A stretch of DNA of 64,000 nucleotides from Citrobacter koseri ATCC BAA-895 (GCF_000018045.1 NC_009792.1:2604001-2668000), one strand, 5' to 3'; positions 35,982-46,493 are shown, numbered from the stretch's first letter. Numbers and translations: made by a program. Notes: generated from the sequence alone by a model not told the origin.

Positions 35982-37034
35982 TTACAAACGATCCCGGCGA
36001 CGCCAGAGCAACAGTAAAAAGAAAGGGCCGCCGACCAGCGCAATCACGATCCCCGCCGGTATTTGCAGCGGCGCAAAGGCCAGACGCCCGATGGTATCCG
36101 TGAGCAGCACCAGCAGAGCGCCAATGAGCGCACTGCCCCACAGCAGCGCCATTTGCCCTCCGCGCAGGCAAAAACGCGCCATATGCGGCGCCATCAGGCC
36201 GACAAACCCCAGGCTGCCCACGCAGGAGACGCTGGCGGCGGTCAGAAAGACCGGCGCCATAAAACGCAGCAGCGCCAGATGAGACAGACGCACCCCGAGC
36301 CCGGTCGCGGTGTGATTACCCAGCAGCGCCACATCCGATGCTCTCGCCGTCGCAAACAGCAGAACAGCCGCAGGCAACGCCCACCCCAGCGCCACCCACA
36401 GCAACGGCCAGGTGGCGGCGTGCAGGCTTCCGGCCAGCCAGACCAGCGCCGTTTGCACATCGCGGACATCGGCTGTCGTCATAAAAACGCCCATTCCCGC
36501 AGCAAAGAACCATGAGACGCCAATGCCGATCAGCACAAATCGCGGGCGGGAGAAATCACGGGCCAGCAGCATGACCAGCGCGGCGACCAGTAATCCGCCA
36601 GCAATACCCGCCAGCGGTCGCCAGACCAGGCTGACCGACGGGAAGAGCAGCACTAACGCCAGTACCACCACGCTACTCCCCTCTTTCACGCCGATAAGAC
36701 CGGGGTCAGCCAGGCCGTTACGGGTAATCGACTGCATCGCCGCGCCAGCCAGCCCCAGCATTGCTCCACACAGCAGCGCCATCAGCAAACGCGGAAGACG
36801 GACATCCCAGACAACATACTGCTGCTGCTCCGTTAACGCCTGCGGAGAGAACAACGCACGCCCGATGGCGGAAGCCGGAACGGGAAGCGACCCCTGCAAC
36901 ACGCCCGAAACCAGCAGTACGGCGGCCAGCGTGGCAAACCCCAGCACACACCACACCGTTTTCAGCCGGACAAGGCGTGAGAATTTCCCCACCCGCCATG
37001 CGCGCAGCCCGGCACGCGCCAGAATAACGCTCAT
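35982..37034 (-). CDS. FecCD-family siderophore ABC permease (second subunit)
   Basis: 350 residues with about ten hydrophobic helices. Family motifs GAMLGLAGAAMQSITRNGLADPGLIGV and CVGSLGFVGLMAPHMARF (both about 18-27 residues; key residues LAGAAMQ, GVKEG and FVGLMAPH) match FecD/FhuB half-subunits. Its start overlaps the preceding permease stop by 4 bases. With the other permease it should form the membrane heterodimer. Confidence 0.92.
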   Translation of the reverse strand: MSVILARAGLRAWRVGKFSRLVRLKTVWCVLGFATLAAVLLVSGVLQGSLPVPASAIGRALFSPQALTEQQQYVVWDVRLPRLLMALLCGAMLGLAGAAMQSITRNGLADPGLIGVKEGSSVVVLALVLLFPSVSLVWRPLAGIAGGLLVAALVMLLARDFSRPRFVLIGIGVSWFFAAGMGVFMTTADVRDVQTALVWLAGSLHAATWPLLWVALGWALPAAVLLFATARASDVALLGNHTATGLGVRLSHLALLRFMAPVFLTAASVSCVGSLGFVGLMAPHMARFCLRGGQMALLWGSALIGALLVLLTDTIGRLAFAPLQIPAGIVIALVGGPFFLLLLWRRRDRL

Positions 37035-38044
37035 TTAAGAAATCTCGACGCAATGAAAATAAACACCGGCGCGCCGACCAGCGCGGTCATCACTCCTGTA
37101 GCCAGCTCCTGCGGGGCAAGCAGGGTTCGGGCAACGATATCCGCCAGTAGCAGCACTGCCGCCCCCAGCAGCGCCGCCAGCGGGAGCATCTGGCGAATGT
37201 CTTCCGTCACCAGGCGTCTGATGACGCCCGGAACCAACAGCCCGATAAAACCCAGCGGCCCGGCAACGGATACCGCCGCGCCGCACAGCAGCGCAATGGC
37301 GATCATCGCCATCAGACGAATGCGCAGAATATTAACGCCCAACCCACAGGCCATCCGGTCGCCTAGCGCCAGAATATTCAGCCCCGGCGCTATCGCTACC
37401 GCCAGTACGACGCCAACCAGCGACGGCAGGAGAGCCTGGCGTACTTTTTCCCAACTCATCCCCGCGAGATCGCCCACCAGCCAGGTGCGCATCGCCAGCA
37501 ACGTCTGCTCATCCAGAATAAGGATTGCCGCCGTGAGCGACGACACCATCGCCGACAGCGCCACGCCGCAGAGCGTGACCTTCAGCGGCGTCAGTCCGCC
37601 ACGCCCGGCGGAAGAGAGCGCCATCACCAGCGAAAAGAGTGCCGCTGCGCCCCCTGCCGCAACCAGTGACTGACTGAGCCCCGCGACGCCCAGCGCGGTA
37701 CACAGCACCACGGAGAACGCGGCCCCCGCATTCAGCCCCAGAATGTGCGGTTCGCCCAGCGGGTTGCGAATCAATGCCTGTAACAGAACGCCGGCTACGC
37801 CCAAAGCCGCGCCAACCAGCATGGCCGCAGCCATACGCAACAGACGCAGAGAGATAACGATTCGGTGATCAAAGTTTTTGGCATCGAAGTGAAATAACGC
37901 CTGAATGACGGTCTGCGGACTGACGGCACGCGCCCCGACGCCCAGATGAATCACCGCCAGCATAAACAGCAGCAGTAGCAAGACAGGAAGCGCCAGCAGA
38001 AATCGACCACGACGGCGGCCTGATGCGATGACCATAGCCGTCAT
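37031..38044 (-). CDS. FecCD-family siderophore ABC permease (first subunit)
   Basis: 337 residues, polytopic, with LVGAALGVAGVLLQALIRNP then LGEPHILGLNAGAAF and the cytoplasmic loop GPLGFIGLLVPGVIRRL typical of BtuC/FecC permeases. It overlaps the ATPase gene upstream and the second permease gene downstream by 4 bases each, so the three are translationally coupled. Confidence 0.92.
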   Translation of the reverse strand: MTAMVIASGRRRGRFLLALPVLLLLLFMLAVIHLGVGARAVSPQTVIQALFHFDAKNFDHRIVISLRLLRMAAAMLVGAALGVAGVLLQALIRNPLGEPHILGLNAGAAFSVVLCTALGVAGLSQSLVAAGGAAALFSLVMALSSAGRGGLTPLKVTLCGVALSAMVSSLTAAILILDEQTLLAMRTWLVGDLAGMSWEKVRQALLPSLVGVVLAVAIAPGLNILALGDRMACGLGVNILRIRLMAMIAIALLCGAAVSVAGPLGFIGLLVPGVIRRLVTEDIRQMLPLAALLGAAVLLLADIVARTLLAPQELATGVMTALVGAPVFIFIASRFLK

Positions 38045-38868
38045 TCTTCCGCTCCTGCCCTGGCACGAAACGGCATGAAAAACGGCTTTCCGGTCAACGG
38101 ATTCACCGACATCTGCACATCGACGTCAAACACCGATTTGATCAGCTCCGGCGTACAGTGTTCTCCTTCATGTACGATCCCCTCCAGCCGCCCCTGTCTG
38201 AGAAAGACCAGCATATCGCCGTAATTCACCGCGAAATTGAGATCATGTAACACCACCACCACGGTACGACCATGATGGCGGGTCAGGGAGTGCAGAAGCT
38301 CAAGGATCTCTACCTGATAACGCAGATCGAGAAAGGTTGTAGGCTCATCCAGCAGAATAAACGGCGTTTGCTGCGCCAGCGCCATCGCAATCCAGCACCG
38401 CTGCCGCTGCCCGCCGGAGAGACTCTCTACCGGCAAATGGGCGAAGTCGGTTGTTCCGGTGAGCTGCAACGCCTGCTCTACGGCCTGTGCGTCATCATCG
38501 GTCCATTGCTGGAGAAAATTCTGCCAGGGAAAACGCCCGCGCGAAACCAGTTCAAAAACCGTTAATCCCTCCGGCACCAGCGGAGATTGCGGCAGGATGC
38601 CAAGCTGACGCGAAACCGCTTTGGTCGGCTGTTGATGAATCGCTTTACCATCAAGCAGCACGCTGCCGCCCAACGGCTTCAGCATTCGGGCAATCGTACT
38701 TAATAAGGTGGATTTGCCTGAGCCGTTCGCCCCGGCCAGCACCGTCATTTTACCTTGCGGGATAGTGAGGCAGACGTCATGCACGATAGCGTGGTGACGA
38801 TAGCCAGCAGAAAGCTGTTTCAGCTCAATGCCCGTTCTGTGGGCGGTGTTTTCCACATGCTGTGGCAT
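38041..38868 (-). CDS. Iron-siderophore ABC transporter ATP-binding protein
   Basis: 275 residues from the ATG preceded by AGGAG at 5 bases; an in-frame ATG 30 bases upstream lacks such a site. Walker A GANGSGKST, signature LSGGQRQRCWIAMAL, Walker B FILLDEPTTFLD and switch His in VVLHDLNFAVNYGD are all present. It resembles FepC/FecE/FhuC. First gene of the minus-strand iron operon, divergent from the TonB-dependent receptor gene. Confidence 0.92.
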   Translation of the reverse strand: MPQHVENTAHRTGIELKQLSAGYRHHAIVHDVCLTIPQGKMTVLAGANGSGKSTLLSTIARMLKPLGGSVLLDGKAIHQQPTKAVSRQLGILPQSPLVPEGLTVFELVSRGRFPWQNFLQQWTDDDAQAVEQALQLTGTTDFAHLPVESLSGGQRQRCWIAMALAQQTPFILLDEPTTFLDLRYQVEILELLHSLTRHHGRTVVVVLHDLNFAVNYGDMLVFLRQGRLEGIVHEGEHCTPELIKSVFDVDVQMSVNPLTGKPFFMPFRARAGAEE

Positions 38869-39317
38869 GTTCACTCCTGCGCCGTCGCAGCCTGGCAAAG
38901 CCAGCGCGCGCAGCCTTTCAAATAAAAATAAAACTCATTCTCTTTAAGATCTTGCTGGGTTGCGCTGTAGTAGTCAAGCAATTACGCCCTGTAGTTACCT
39001 CACCGTACGCACGCAACAAAAACGCCGCAGAAAAAGACGAACAAACTTATAAAAATAAATATATATCAATAAATTAAAAATTATTTTCCCGCAATAACAC
39101 TACGGTTTTATGACGTTAACCCCGCTGTAGTTTCTTTTTCATTTTTACGTTTACTACTACAAACGCTCATGATTGAATGATTCTCAATTACACATCTGAC
39201 GCCGTTTACGTTGGTTAAAAGATGGATAAAACGCATGGCTAGCAAGCCGGGCAATGAACTGGATAAACCTGTTTACCCTCCCGTTTTTGGCAGGGTATTT
39301 TGCGGAATAAATAAAAG
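38869..39317. promoter_or_regulatory. Divergent control region of the siderophore ABC operon and TonB receptor gene
   Basis: 449 bases, very AT-rich around 39030-39090, no gene. An imperfect palindrome ATTGAATGATTCTCAATTA (39172-39190) resembles a Fur box (TAATGATTCTCATT core). On the minus strand AAAGAGAATGAGTTTT (about 38932-38947) carries a Fur-like half-site ahead of the ABC operon. A hairpin TACCCT/AGGGTA (39274-39297) lies just before the receptor gene. Fur control is likely for such genes but the sites are weak by eye. Confidence 0.5.
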
Positions 39318-41480
39318 ATGGCTAAGTTAACTCCTTATTTTTCTGGGATGAAAGGGCGAGCGCTGTGCTCCGCTCTATTTTTGGGTATCACGACGGCTCC
39401 TGCGGTCATGGCGGCGGAAAAAGAAAACTCGCCGCTCAAAAATGAAGAGACGATGACCGTACGCGCTGACGCCTCTTCTGCCGATCAGACCGTCACGTCA
39501 GGTTATCAACCGCTGAGTTCGTCCACCGCCACGCTGACGTCGATGCCGCTGCTGGATATCCCGCAGGTGGTCAATACCGTCAGCGACAAAGTGCTGGAAG
39601 ATCAGCACGCCACAACGCTCGATGAAGCGCTGTATAACGTCAGCAACGTCGTGCAAACCAACACGCTGGGCGGAACGCAGGATGCGTTTGTTCGCCGTGG
39701 TTTCGGCGCGAATCGTGATGGTTCCGTGATGACCAACGGCCTTAAAACCGTATTGCCGCGCAGTTTCAACGCGGCCACGTCGCGGGTGGAAGTGCTGAAA
39801 GGCCCGGCCTCCACGCTGTACGGTATTCTCGATCCCGGCGGCCTGATTAACGTCGTGACCAAACGTCCGCAAACGCAATTTGGCGGCTCGATTTCCGCCA
39901 CCTCCTCCAGCTTCGGCGGCGGCACAGGCCAGTTTGACATCACCGGGCCGATTGAAGGCACCCAACTGGCGTATCGCCTGATCGGTGAGTATCAGCACGA
40001 GGACTACTGGCGCAACTATGGTACTAACCAGAGCAGCTTCATCTCCCCTTCCCTGACCTGGTTTGGCGACAACGCAACAGTCAGCGTGCTCTATTCGCAC
40101 CGTAATTACAAAGCCCCGTTCGATCGCGGCACCATTTTCGATCTCAATACTAAACAGCCGGTTAACGTGGATCGGAAAACCCGCTTTGATGAGAAATTCA
40201 ATATCACCGATGGCGAATCGGATCTGGCGCAGCTCAATGCCGAATATCGCTTCAACAGCGCGTGGACGGCGAAATTTGATTACAGCTTCAGCCAGGATAA
40301 ATACAGCGATAACCAGGCTCGCGTGATGGCTTATGATTCCGCTACCGGGAACCTGACCCGCCGCGTGGATGCAACGCAAGGCTCCACCCAACGGATGCAC
40401 GCGACCCGCGCCGATTTACAAGGAAACGTGGATATCGCTGGTTTCTATAACGAGATCCTGACCGGCGTCTCTTATGAGAATTACGATCTGCTGCGCACGG
40501 ATATGATTCGCTGTAAGAACGTGAAAGGCTTTAATATTTACAATCCGGTCTACGGTACGCTCGGCAAATGCACCAGCGTCTCGGCCTCCGACAGCGACCA
40601 GACGATTAAGCAGGAGAGCTATTCCGCTTACGTACAGGATGCGCTGTATCTGACCGATAAGTGGATCGCCGTCGCCGGGATGCGCTATCAGTACTACACC
40701 GAATATGCCGGGAAGGGCCGCCCGTTCAACGTCAACACCGACAGCACGGACCAGCAGTGGGTGCCGAAATTCGGCATGGTCTATAAGCTGACCCCTTCTG
40801 TGTCGCTGTTCGGCAACGTATCGCGCGCCTTTATGCCGCAATACTCTATTGCCAGCTACATTGGCGATCTGCCGCCGGAAACCTCTACCGCCTATGAAGT
40901 GGGGGCGAAATTCGATCTCTTTGACGGCATCACCGCCAATATCGCCCTGTTCAATATTGATAAGCGCAACGTGCTGTACAACGAAATCGTGGATGGCGAA
41001 ACCGTGGCGAAAACCGCAGGGCGCGTACGCTCACAGGGGGTGGAAGTGGATGTCGCAGGCTCGCTGACGCCCAATACCAATATCATCGCCAGCTACGGTT
41101 ATACCGCAGCAAAAGTCACGGAAGATCCCGATTACAAAGGGAAACCGCTGCCTAACGTACCGCGTCATACCGGCTCATTGTTCCTGACCTATGACATTCA
41201 CAATGCCTTTATGGGCAATACGTTGACCATTGGCGGCGGCGGACATGGCGTAAGCCGTCGTTCCGCCACCAACGGCGCGGACTATTATCTGCCTGGTTAT
41301 TTTGTGGCCGATGCCTTTGCAGCCTATAAGATGAAACTGCAATACCCGGTGACTCTGCAACTCAACGTGAAAAACGTGTTTGATAAAACGTATTACACCT
41401 CATCCATTGCCACCAATAATCTGGGTAATCAGATTGGCGACCCGCGTGAAGTTCAGTTCACGGTAAAAATGGAGTTCTGA
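39318..41480 (+). CDS. TonB-dependent siderophore receptor (ferrichrome/hydroxamate receptor type)
   Basis: 720 residues. Signal peptide ends near residue 32 (APAVMA|AEKEN). A TonB-box-like segment is ETMTVRA (about 44-50). A plug domain follows (about 65-175: LLDIPQVVNTVSDKVLEDQ, VEVLKGPASTLYGILDPGG) and then a 22-strand barrel ending in the terminal Phe required for assembly (VQFTVKMEF). The plug motifs fit the FhuA/FoxA/FcuA group of hydroxamate receptors; the exact siderophore cannot be told. Divergent from its probable ABC importer. UPEC Fit-type loci have a comparable set of genes. Confidence 0.92.
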   Translation: MAKLTPYFSGMKGRALCSALFLGITTAPAVMAAEKENSPLKNEETMTVRADASSADQTVTSGYQPLSSSTATLTSMPLLDIPQVVNTVSDKVLEDQHATTLDEALYNVSNVVQTNTLGGTQDAFVRRGFGANRDGSVMTNGLKTVLPRSFNAATSRVEVLKGPASTLYGILDPGGLINVVTKRPQTQFGGSISATSSSFGGGTGQFDITGPIEGTQLAYRLIGEYQHEDYWRNYGTNQSSFISPSLTWFGDNATVSVLYSHRNYKAPFDRGTIFDLNTKQPVNVDRKTRFDEKFNITDGESDLAQLNAEYRFNSAWTAKFDYSFSQDKYSDNQARVMAYDSATGNLTRRVDATQGSTQRMHATRADLQGNVDIAGFYNEILTGVSYENYDLLRTDMIRCKNVKGFNIYNPVYGTLGKCTSVSASDSDQTIKQESYSAYVQDALYLTDKWIAVAGMRYQYYTEYAGKGRPFNVNTDSTDQQWVPKFGMVYKLTPSVSLFGNVSRAFMPQYSIASYIGDLPPETSTAYEVGAKFDLFDGITANIALFNIDKRNVLYNEIVDGETVAKTAGRVRSQGVEVDVAGSLTPNTNIIASYGYTAAKVTEDPDYKGKPLPNVPRHTGSLFLTYDIHNAFMGNTLTIGGGGHGVSRRSATNGADYYLPGYFVADAFAAYKMKLQYPVTLQLNVKNVFDKTYYTSSIATNNLGNQIGDPREVQFTVKMEF

Positions 41481-41493
41481 TCCTTCTCATCCA

Positions 41494-41521
41494 AATACCC
41501 TGTCAATTCTGGCAGGGTATT
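41494..41521 (+). terminator. Hairpin after the TonB receptor gene
   Basis: AATACCCTG (41494-41502) pairs perfectly with CAGGGTATT (41513-41521) across a 10-base loop, 14 bases after the stop. No T-run follows, so it may act as an mRNA end stabiliser or a weak terminator. Its right arm repeats TGGCAGGGTATT found in the hairpin before the gene. Confidence 0.55.
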
Positions 41522-41701
41522 CCCGCTATTCCCTCACATTAAGATGAATAAACTCACACCGCCCAATGAACGCAAAAATGCGCGCCTCATCAACTTTCTT
41601 AACTGAACTGTATCAGATTTAACATTTTGTGATTTTTATCGCGGATAAATTTTAATCTTCCGCTATTTTTAAATTCCCTTTCACTCATGGAGGACGATGT
41701 A

Positions 41702-41797
41702 ATGAAACACAAATCGTTTTATCGCCTCATTGCCGCAGGCGGTCTGCACTTCTGGTATAACCTCGATCCGCGTATTTCTAACGACTTTCCGCGTTAA
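41702..41797 (+). CDS. tnaC: TnaC, tryptophanase operon leader peptide
   Basis: A 31-codon frame with a strong ribosome site (GGAGG, 41689-41693, 8 bases before the ATG) lies 125 bases ahead of tnaA. Its end reads HFWYNLDPRISNDFPR-stop. W18, D22 and P30 have exactly the +4 and +12 spacing of the tryptophan-sensing residues W12, D16 and P24 of E. coli TnaC, and WYNLD parallels WFNID. One residue (Arg31) and a TAA stop follow the Pro, whereas in E. coli the Pro is last and the stop is UGA. It should control Rho-dependent termination in the tnaC-tnaA spacer by tryptophan-induced stalling. Confidence 0.88.
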   Translation: MKHKSFYRLIAAGGLHFWYNLDPRISNDFPR

Positions 41798-41886
41798 TTC
41801 TCCTTAGCCGTTCAACATCAATAAAAAATTAACTGAACACTACGTTTGGTCGGTATTTCTTGCGCCTGTTAAAGGCACAAAAATAA

Positions 41887-43311
<1,425 letters not shown>

Positions 43312-43321
43312 CGTTCTGATA

Positions 43322-43343
43322 CGCGCTCCCCTGCGGGAGCGCG
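43322..43343 (+). other. Hairpin in the tnaA-permease gap
   Basis: CGCGCTCCC pairs with GGGAGCGCG around a CTGC loop, directly after tnaA. No T-run follows. A second inverted repeat GAGAAAAG/CTTTTCTC (43383-43390 with 43401-43408) lies further on. They may set tnaA message stability relative to the permease gene. Confidence 0.5.
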
Positions 43344-43447
43344 ATTCCGCTATTTAATACGATATTCAACGCATTCAGGCATGAGAAAAGCGGGATCGCC
43401 CTTTTCTCTGCACAATGACGGGCATAGCCACGCGAGGAAAACGCACT

Positions 43448-44692
43448 ATGGCTACATTATCGGTCGCAAATAAAGCGCCGTCGCTGATCGGCGGGGCAAT
43501 GATTATCGGTGGAACCATTATTGGCGCGGGCATGTTTTCTCTCCCGGTGGTGATGTCTGGCGCCTGGTTTTTCTGGTCACTGCTGGCATTAATTTTTACC
43601 TGGTTTTGTATGCTGCATTCCGGGTTAATGATCCTGGAAGCAAACCTGAATTATCATATTGGCGCCAGCTTCGACACTATTACCAAAGACCTGCTGGGAA
43701 ATCGCTGGAATATTATTAACGGTCTGACCGTCGCGTTCGTGCTGTATATTCTGACTTACGCCTATATTTCCGCCAGCGGTTCGGTTATTCACCATACCTT
43801 TGCACAAATGGGGATCGTCTTTCCAGCCAGGCTCGGCGGGTTATTATTCGCCCTGGCGGTGGCGTTTATTGTCTGGCTAAGCACCCGGGCGGTGAGCCGT
43901 ATGACGACCATTGTGCTGGGCGCTAAAATTCTCACCTTCTTTATGACGTTTGGCGGTTTGCTCTGGCACGTCCAGCCGACGATTTTACTCAATACCGCTG
44001 AAGTCAGCCCCAGCTACCTGCCCTACGTCCTGATGACGTTGCCGTTCTGTCTCGCCTCATTTGGTTATCATGGCAACGTGCCCAGTCTGATGAAATATTA
44101 CGGCAAAGATCCGTTGACCATCCGCCGCTGCCTGCTACTGGGAACGTTGATGGCGCTGGTGCTGTATATCATCTGGCTGGTCGGTACGATGGGGAATATT
44201 CCGCGTCCGGCGTTTATTGAGATCGCCGAAAAAGGCGGCAATATCGACGTGCTGGTACAGACGCTGAGCGGTTTGCTGAACAGCTCAACGCTCGATCTGC
44301 TGCTGACCGTCTTCTCCAACTTTGCCGTCGCCAGTTCGTTCCTCGGCGTTACGCTGGGATTATTTGATTACCTCGCCGATCTCTTCAGGTTCGACGACTC
44401 GCCAAAAGGACGTTTCAAAACTGCGCTGGTCACGTTTCTGCCGCCCATCACCGGCGGCTTAATCTGGCCAAATGGGTTTATCTACGCCATCGGTTTTGCC
44501 GGGCTGGCCGCCACCGTCTGGGCGGCGATTGTCCCGGCGCTGCTGGCGCGCGCATCGCGCAAACGCTTTAACAGCCCGCACTATCGGGTATGGGGAGGCA
44601 ACGCGATGATTGTCCTGATTTTATGCTTTGGGGCAGCTAACGCGCTTATCCATATTCTATCCAGCATTAACCTTCTGCCGGTATACCGGTAG
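43448..44692 (+). CDS. Mtr-like tryptophan permease in the tnaB position
   Basis: 414 residues from the ATG with GAGGAAA 7-8 bases upstream; an in-frame ATG at 43415 has no such site. About 11 helices of the hydroxy/aromatic amino acid permease family. Although it lies where tnaB belongs, it reads like E. coli Mtr: MATL start, IIGGTIIGAGMFSLPVVMSG, MGNIPRP followed by IAEKGGNIDVLVQ, and the LLPVY end. It should import tryptophan for TnaA. A bidirectional terminator follows. Confidence 0.9.
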   Translation: MATLSVANKAPSLIGGAMIIGGTIIGAGMFSLPVVMSGAWFFWSLLALIFTWFCMLHSGLMILEANLNYHIGASFDTITKDLLGNRWNIINGLTVAFVLYILTYAYISASGSVIHHTFAQMGIVFPARLGGLLFALAVAFIVWLSTRAVSRMTTIVLGAKILTFFMTFGGLLWHVQPTILLNTAEVSPSYLPYVLMTLPFCLASFGYHGNVPSLMKYYGKDPLTIRRCLLLGTLMALVLYIIWLVGTMGNIPRPAFIEIAEKGGNIDVLVQTLSGLLNSSTLDLLLTVFSNFAVASSFLGVTLGLFDYLADLFRFDDSPKGRFKTALVTFLPPITGGLIWPNGFIYAIGFAGLAATVWAAIVPALLARASRKRFNSPHYRVWGGNAMIVLILCFGAANALIHILSSINLLPVYR

Positions 44693-44716
44693 TACGCCAT
44701 GCGCGGCGGCATAAAA

Positions 44717-44744
44717 TAAAAAGGGAACCGCCGGGTTCCCTTTT
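44717..44744. terminator. Bidirectional intrinsic terminator between the tna operon and the flagellar/ParM operon
   Basis: AAGGGAACC (44721-44729) pairs with GGTTCCCTT (44734-44742) around a 4-base loop. It is preceded by AAAATAAAA on the left, giving a T-rich tail on the minus strand, and followed by TTTTC on the right. It should end both convergent transcripts. Confidence 0.85.
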
Positions 44745-44772
44745 CAACACTGGTGACGCGCTGTGCGAAAGT

Positions 44773-45423
44773 CTAAAAGATCCCTTTCTGACGCACTTTA
44801 CTCATCTTCTGCGTCGGCGCGTCTACGGTACTGAGATCGACTTCTTCAGCATTTACGGATTTAGCCGGTTCCGCCGCTGACGTGCGCCCCGTTACGCGCA
44901 ACTGTTGCAACAGCAGATGCTGCTGTTCCAGCAAGACTTTGAGCTGGGCGACCTCTTCACGCAGTTTTGCCGTCTCCTCATGCTGCGTGTTATCCGATGG
45001 CGCTGCGGCGACCTGCTGTTTTTGCAGGGCCTGCGCCATCAGCGTACGCATTTGCGCCAGCTGCTGTTCGCTGAAGTCTTTCTCTTTTTCTTCATCGCCA
45101 TCGCCGGTCATGAGGGCGACGGGCAGCAAATTGCTCTCCTGCAATTCCGCGCAAAGGGATTCGAGGCTCAAACCTTCCCGGCTCAGGGATTCTGCAACAT
45201 GGCTGCACAATTGCGGGTTGAGAAGATGCAATTGCAGGCCGGACAGATAGATATTGCGATGAAACTGGCGGATCTCCATGTTGGCGTCATTGACGTCGCT
45301 CCCGTCCCGCTGCACTGCGCCATACCATTTTTTTAGTTGCAGCATCGCGCGCAAATCCGCGCGCGATCGCTCTGGCGACAAATGCAATGAGAGGTTAACA
45401 CGGCGGATCTGCCTGTTACTCAT
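44773..45423 (-). CDS. ParR/StbB-like adaptor protein with coiled-coil tail
   Basis: 216 residues. The N-terminus RRVNLSLHLSPERSRADLRAML resembles the ribbon-helix-helix strand and helix of plasmid ParR proteins (key residues VNLSLHLSP). The next block, RNIYLSGLQLHLLNPQLCSHV then AESL, lines up with the R1 ParR segment LTAGLALYRQDPRTPFLLCELL. A Gln/Leu-rich region (about 115-175) is a probable coiled coil, and the C-terminus MSKVRQKGIF may contact filaments. R1 ParR is only about 117 residues, so this one is longer. Its start overlaps the parM-like stop by 8 bases. Confidence 0.72.
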   Translation of the reverse strand: MSNRQIRRVNLSLHLSPERSRADLRAMLQLKKWYGAVQRDGSDVNDANMEIRQFHRNIYLSGLQLHLLNPQLCSHVAESLSREGLSLESLCAELQESNLLPVALMTGDGDEEKEKDFSEQQLAQMRTLMAQALQKQQVAAAPSDNTQHEETAKLREEVAQLKVLLEQQHLLLQQLRVTGRTSAAEPAKSVNAEEVDLSTVDAPTQKMSKVRQKGIF

Positions 45424-46465
45424 CGTCGCCTACCTCAACCATTTGCGGCGAATCAATCTGCTCAACGCCTGACTCAGCATGGTACAGGCAGATCTCGCGA
45501 GAGAGCGCGCTTTGCGGGTTGTCGAGCGTCACCACGCGATCGCCGAGCGTCGAATAGGCCTGGCGCAGAGCGGATTCGATCAGATGCGCGCCGCCGCCGA
45601 CCAGATAAACACGGTTAGGGTTCTTAGCGAATTTCTTCGCTTCATAAGCCACCTGATCGCCAAGCTCCTGAATCTTGATCTCGATCCGTTCAAGGATCTC
45701 GTCAATCCGCGATTCATCGTTGATGACGCTTCTGACAAAATCCAGATCGTTGCGACGCTTGATCAGCTCGTTCGCCACCAGGTAGCTGGAGTCGCTGTCC
45801 GCCGCCGCCAGTAATTTACGCGTGGCGTCCGTCACCATCGCCACGCCGATTTCGTTGTTGCCGTAAATTGCGGAAACATCGTCAAACTCGCCGACAATCA
45901 CCCCCATGTCCAGCGTTGTCCCGCCGCAGTCGATGACCAGCGACTTGGTGAATTCATTCACGTTGGAGTTAAGCAGATGCGACAGCGCCGCAGGCAGGCT
46001 CTCCGGCATAACATGCACATCAACGATACGGAACAGCTCGCCTTTATTCAGCGAGATCTCACGCATCAGGTTGCGACGTTTCGCTTCGATGCGCTCATCG
46101 TTACGCTGGCAATCTTCCGGCTTGTAGAATTGCGTAATCGGCAGTGTGACGATAACTTCAACGTCACGCGGCGTCAGGCCGGTTTGCAGCAGCGCATGAT
46201 GAACCGCCAGCAGATTCAAATCGTCATACTGGTATTCGATGTGCGTCGTGGAAAGCGCTTTATCCGAGGTCGCATCATAGGTGTATTTCGTGGTGCCGAT
46301 GGTGTAGTTGTATACCGACTGACCACGCAGCAGCGCCGCGCTTTTCCAGTCCTTACGGAAGGAGTTCGGCGAAACAACGGTCTTCAGCGTACCGTTTTCA
46401 ATCCAGCTAATTTTCACATTGGTTGAGCCATCATCAATGGCGAATTTCATACGTGTTGCGGTCAT
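45416..46465 (-). CDS. parM: ParM/StbA-family actin-like filament protein
   Basis: 349 residues. The actin-fold ATPase motifs are in order: phosphate-1 IDDGSTNVKISW (about 10-21), phosphate-2 LVIDCGGTTLDMGVI (about 176-190) and adenosine VYLVGGGAHLI (about 287-297). Residues equivalent to catalytic E148 and D170 of R1 ParM are kept (MPES, E155; D179), so it should polymerise with ATP. An acidic tail (VEVGDDE) follows. It starts 28 bases after an NlpC/P60 gene in the lateral flagellar operon. Only 28 bases lie upstream, leaving no room for a parC-like repeat array. Confidence 0.9.
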   Translation of the reverse strand: MTATRMKFAIDDGSTNVKISWIENGTLKTVVSPNSFRKDWKSAALLRGQSVYNYTIGTTKYTYDATSDKALSTTHIEYQYDDLNLLAVHHALLQTGLTPRDVEVIVTLPITQFYKPEDCQRNDERIEAKRRNLMREISLNKGELFRIVDVHVMPESLPAALSHLLNSNVNEFTKSLVIDCGGTTLDMGVIVGEFDDVSAIYGNNEIGVAMVTDATRKLLAAADSDSSYLVANELIKRRNDLDFVRSVINDESRIDEILERIEIKIQELGDQVAYEAKKFAKNPNRVYLVGGGAHLIESALRQAYSTLGDRVVTLDNPQSALSREICLYHAESGVEQIDSPQMVEVGDDE

Positions 46466-46493
46466 GGGTTTTAACTCAATCTAAGGGTCATTT

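Noticed and set aside
44773..46465. Integrated plasmid explaining the ParM-ParR genes
   Set aside because: No replication gene, transfer gene, integrase, insertion sequence or parC repeats are near. The genes are in phase with the flagellar operon.
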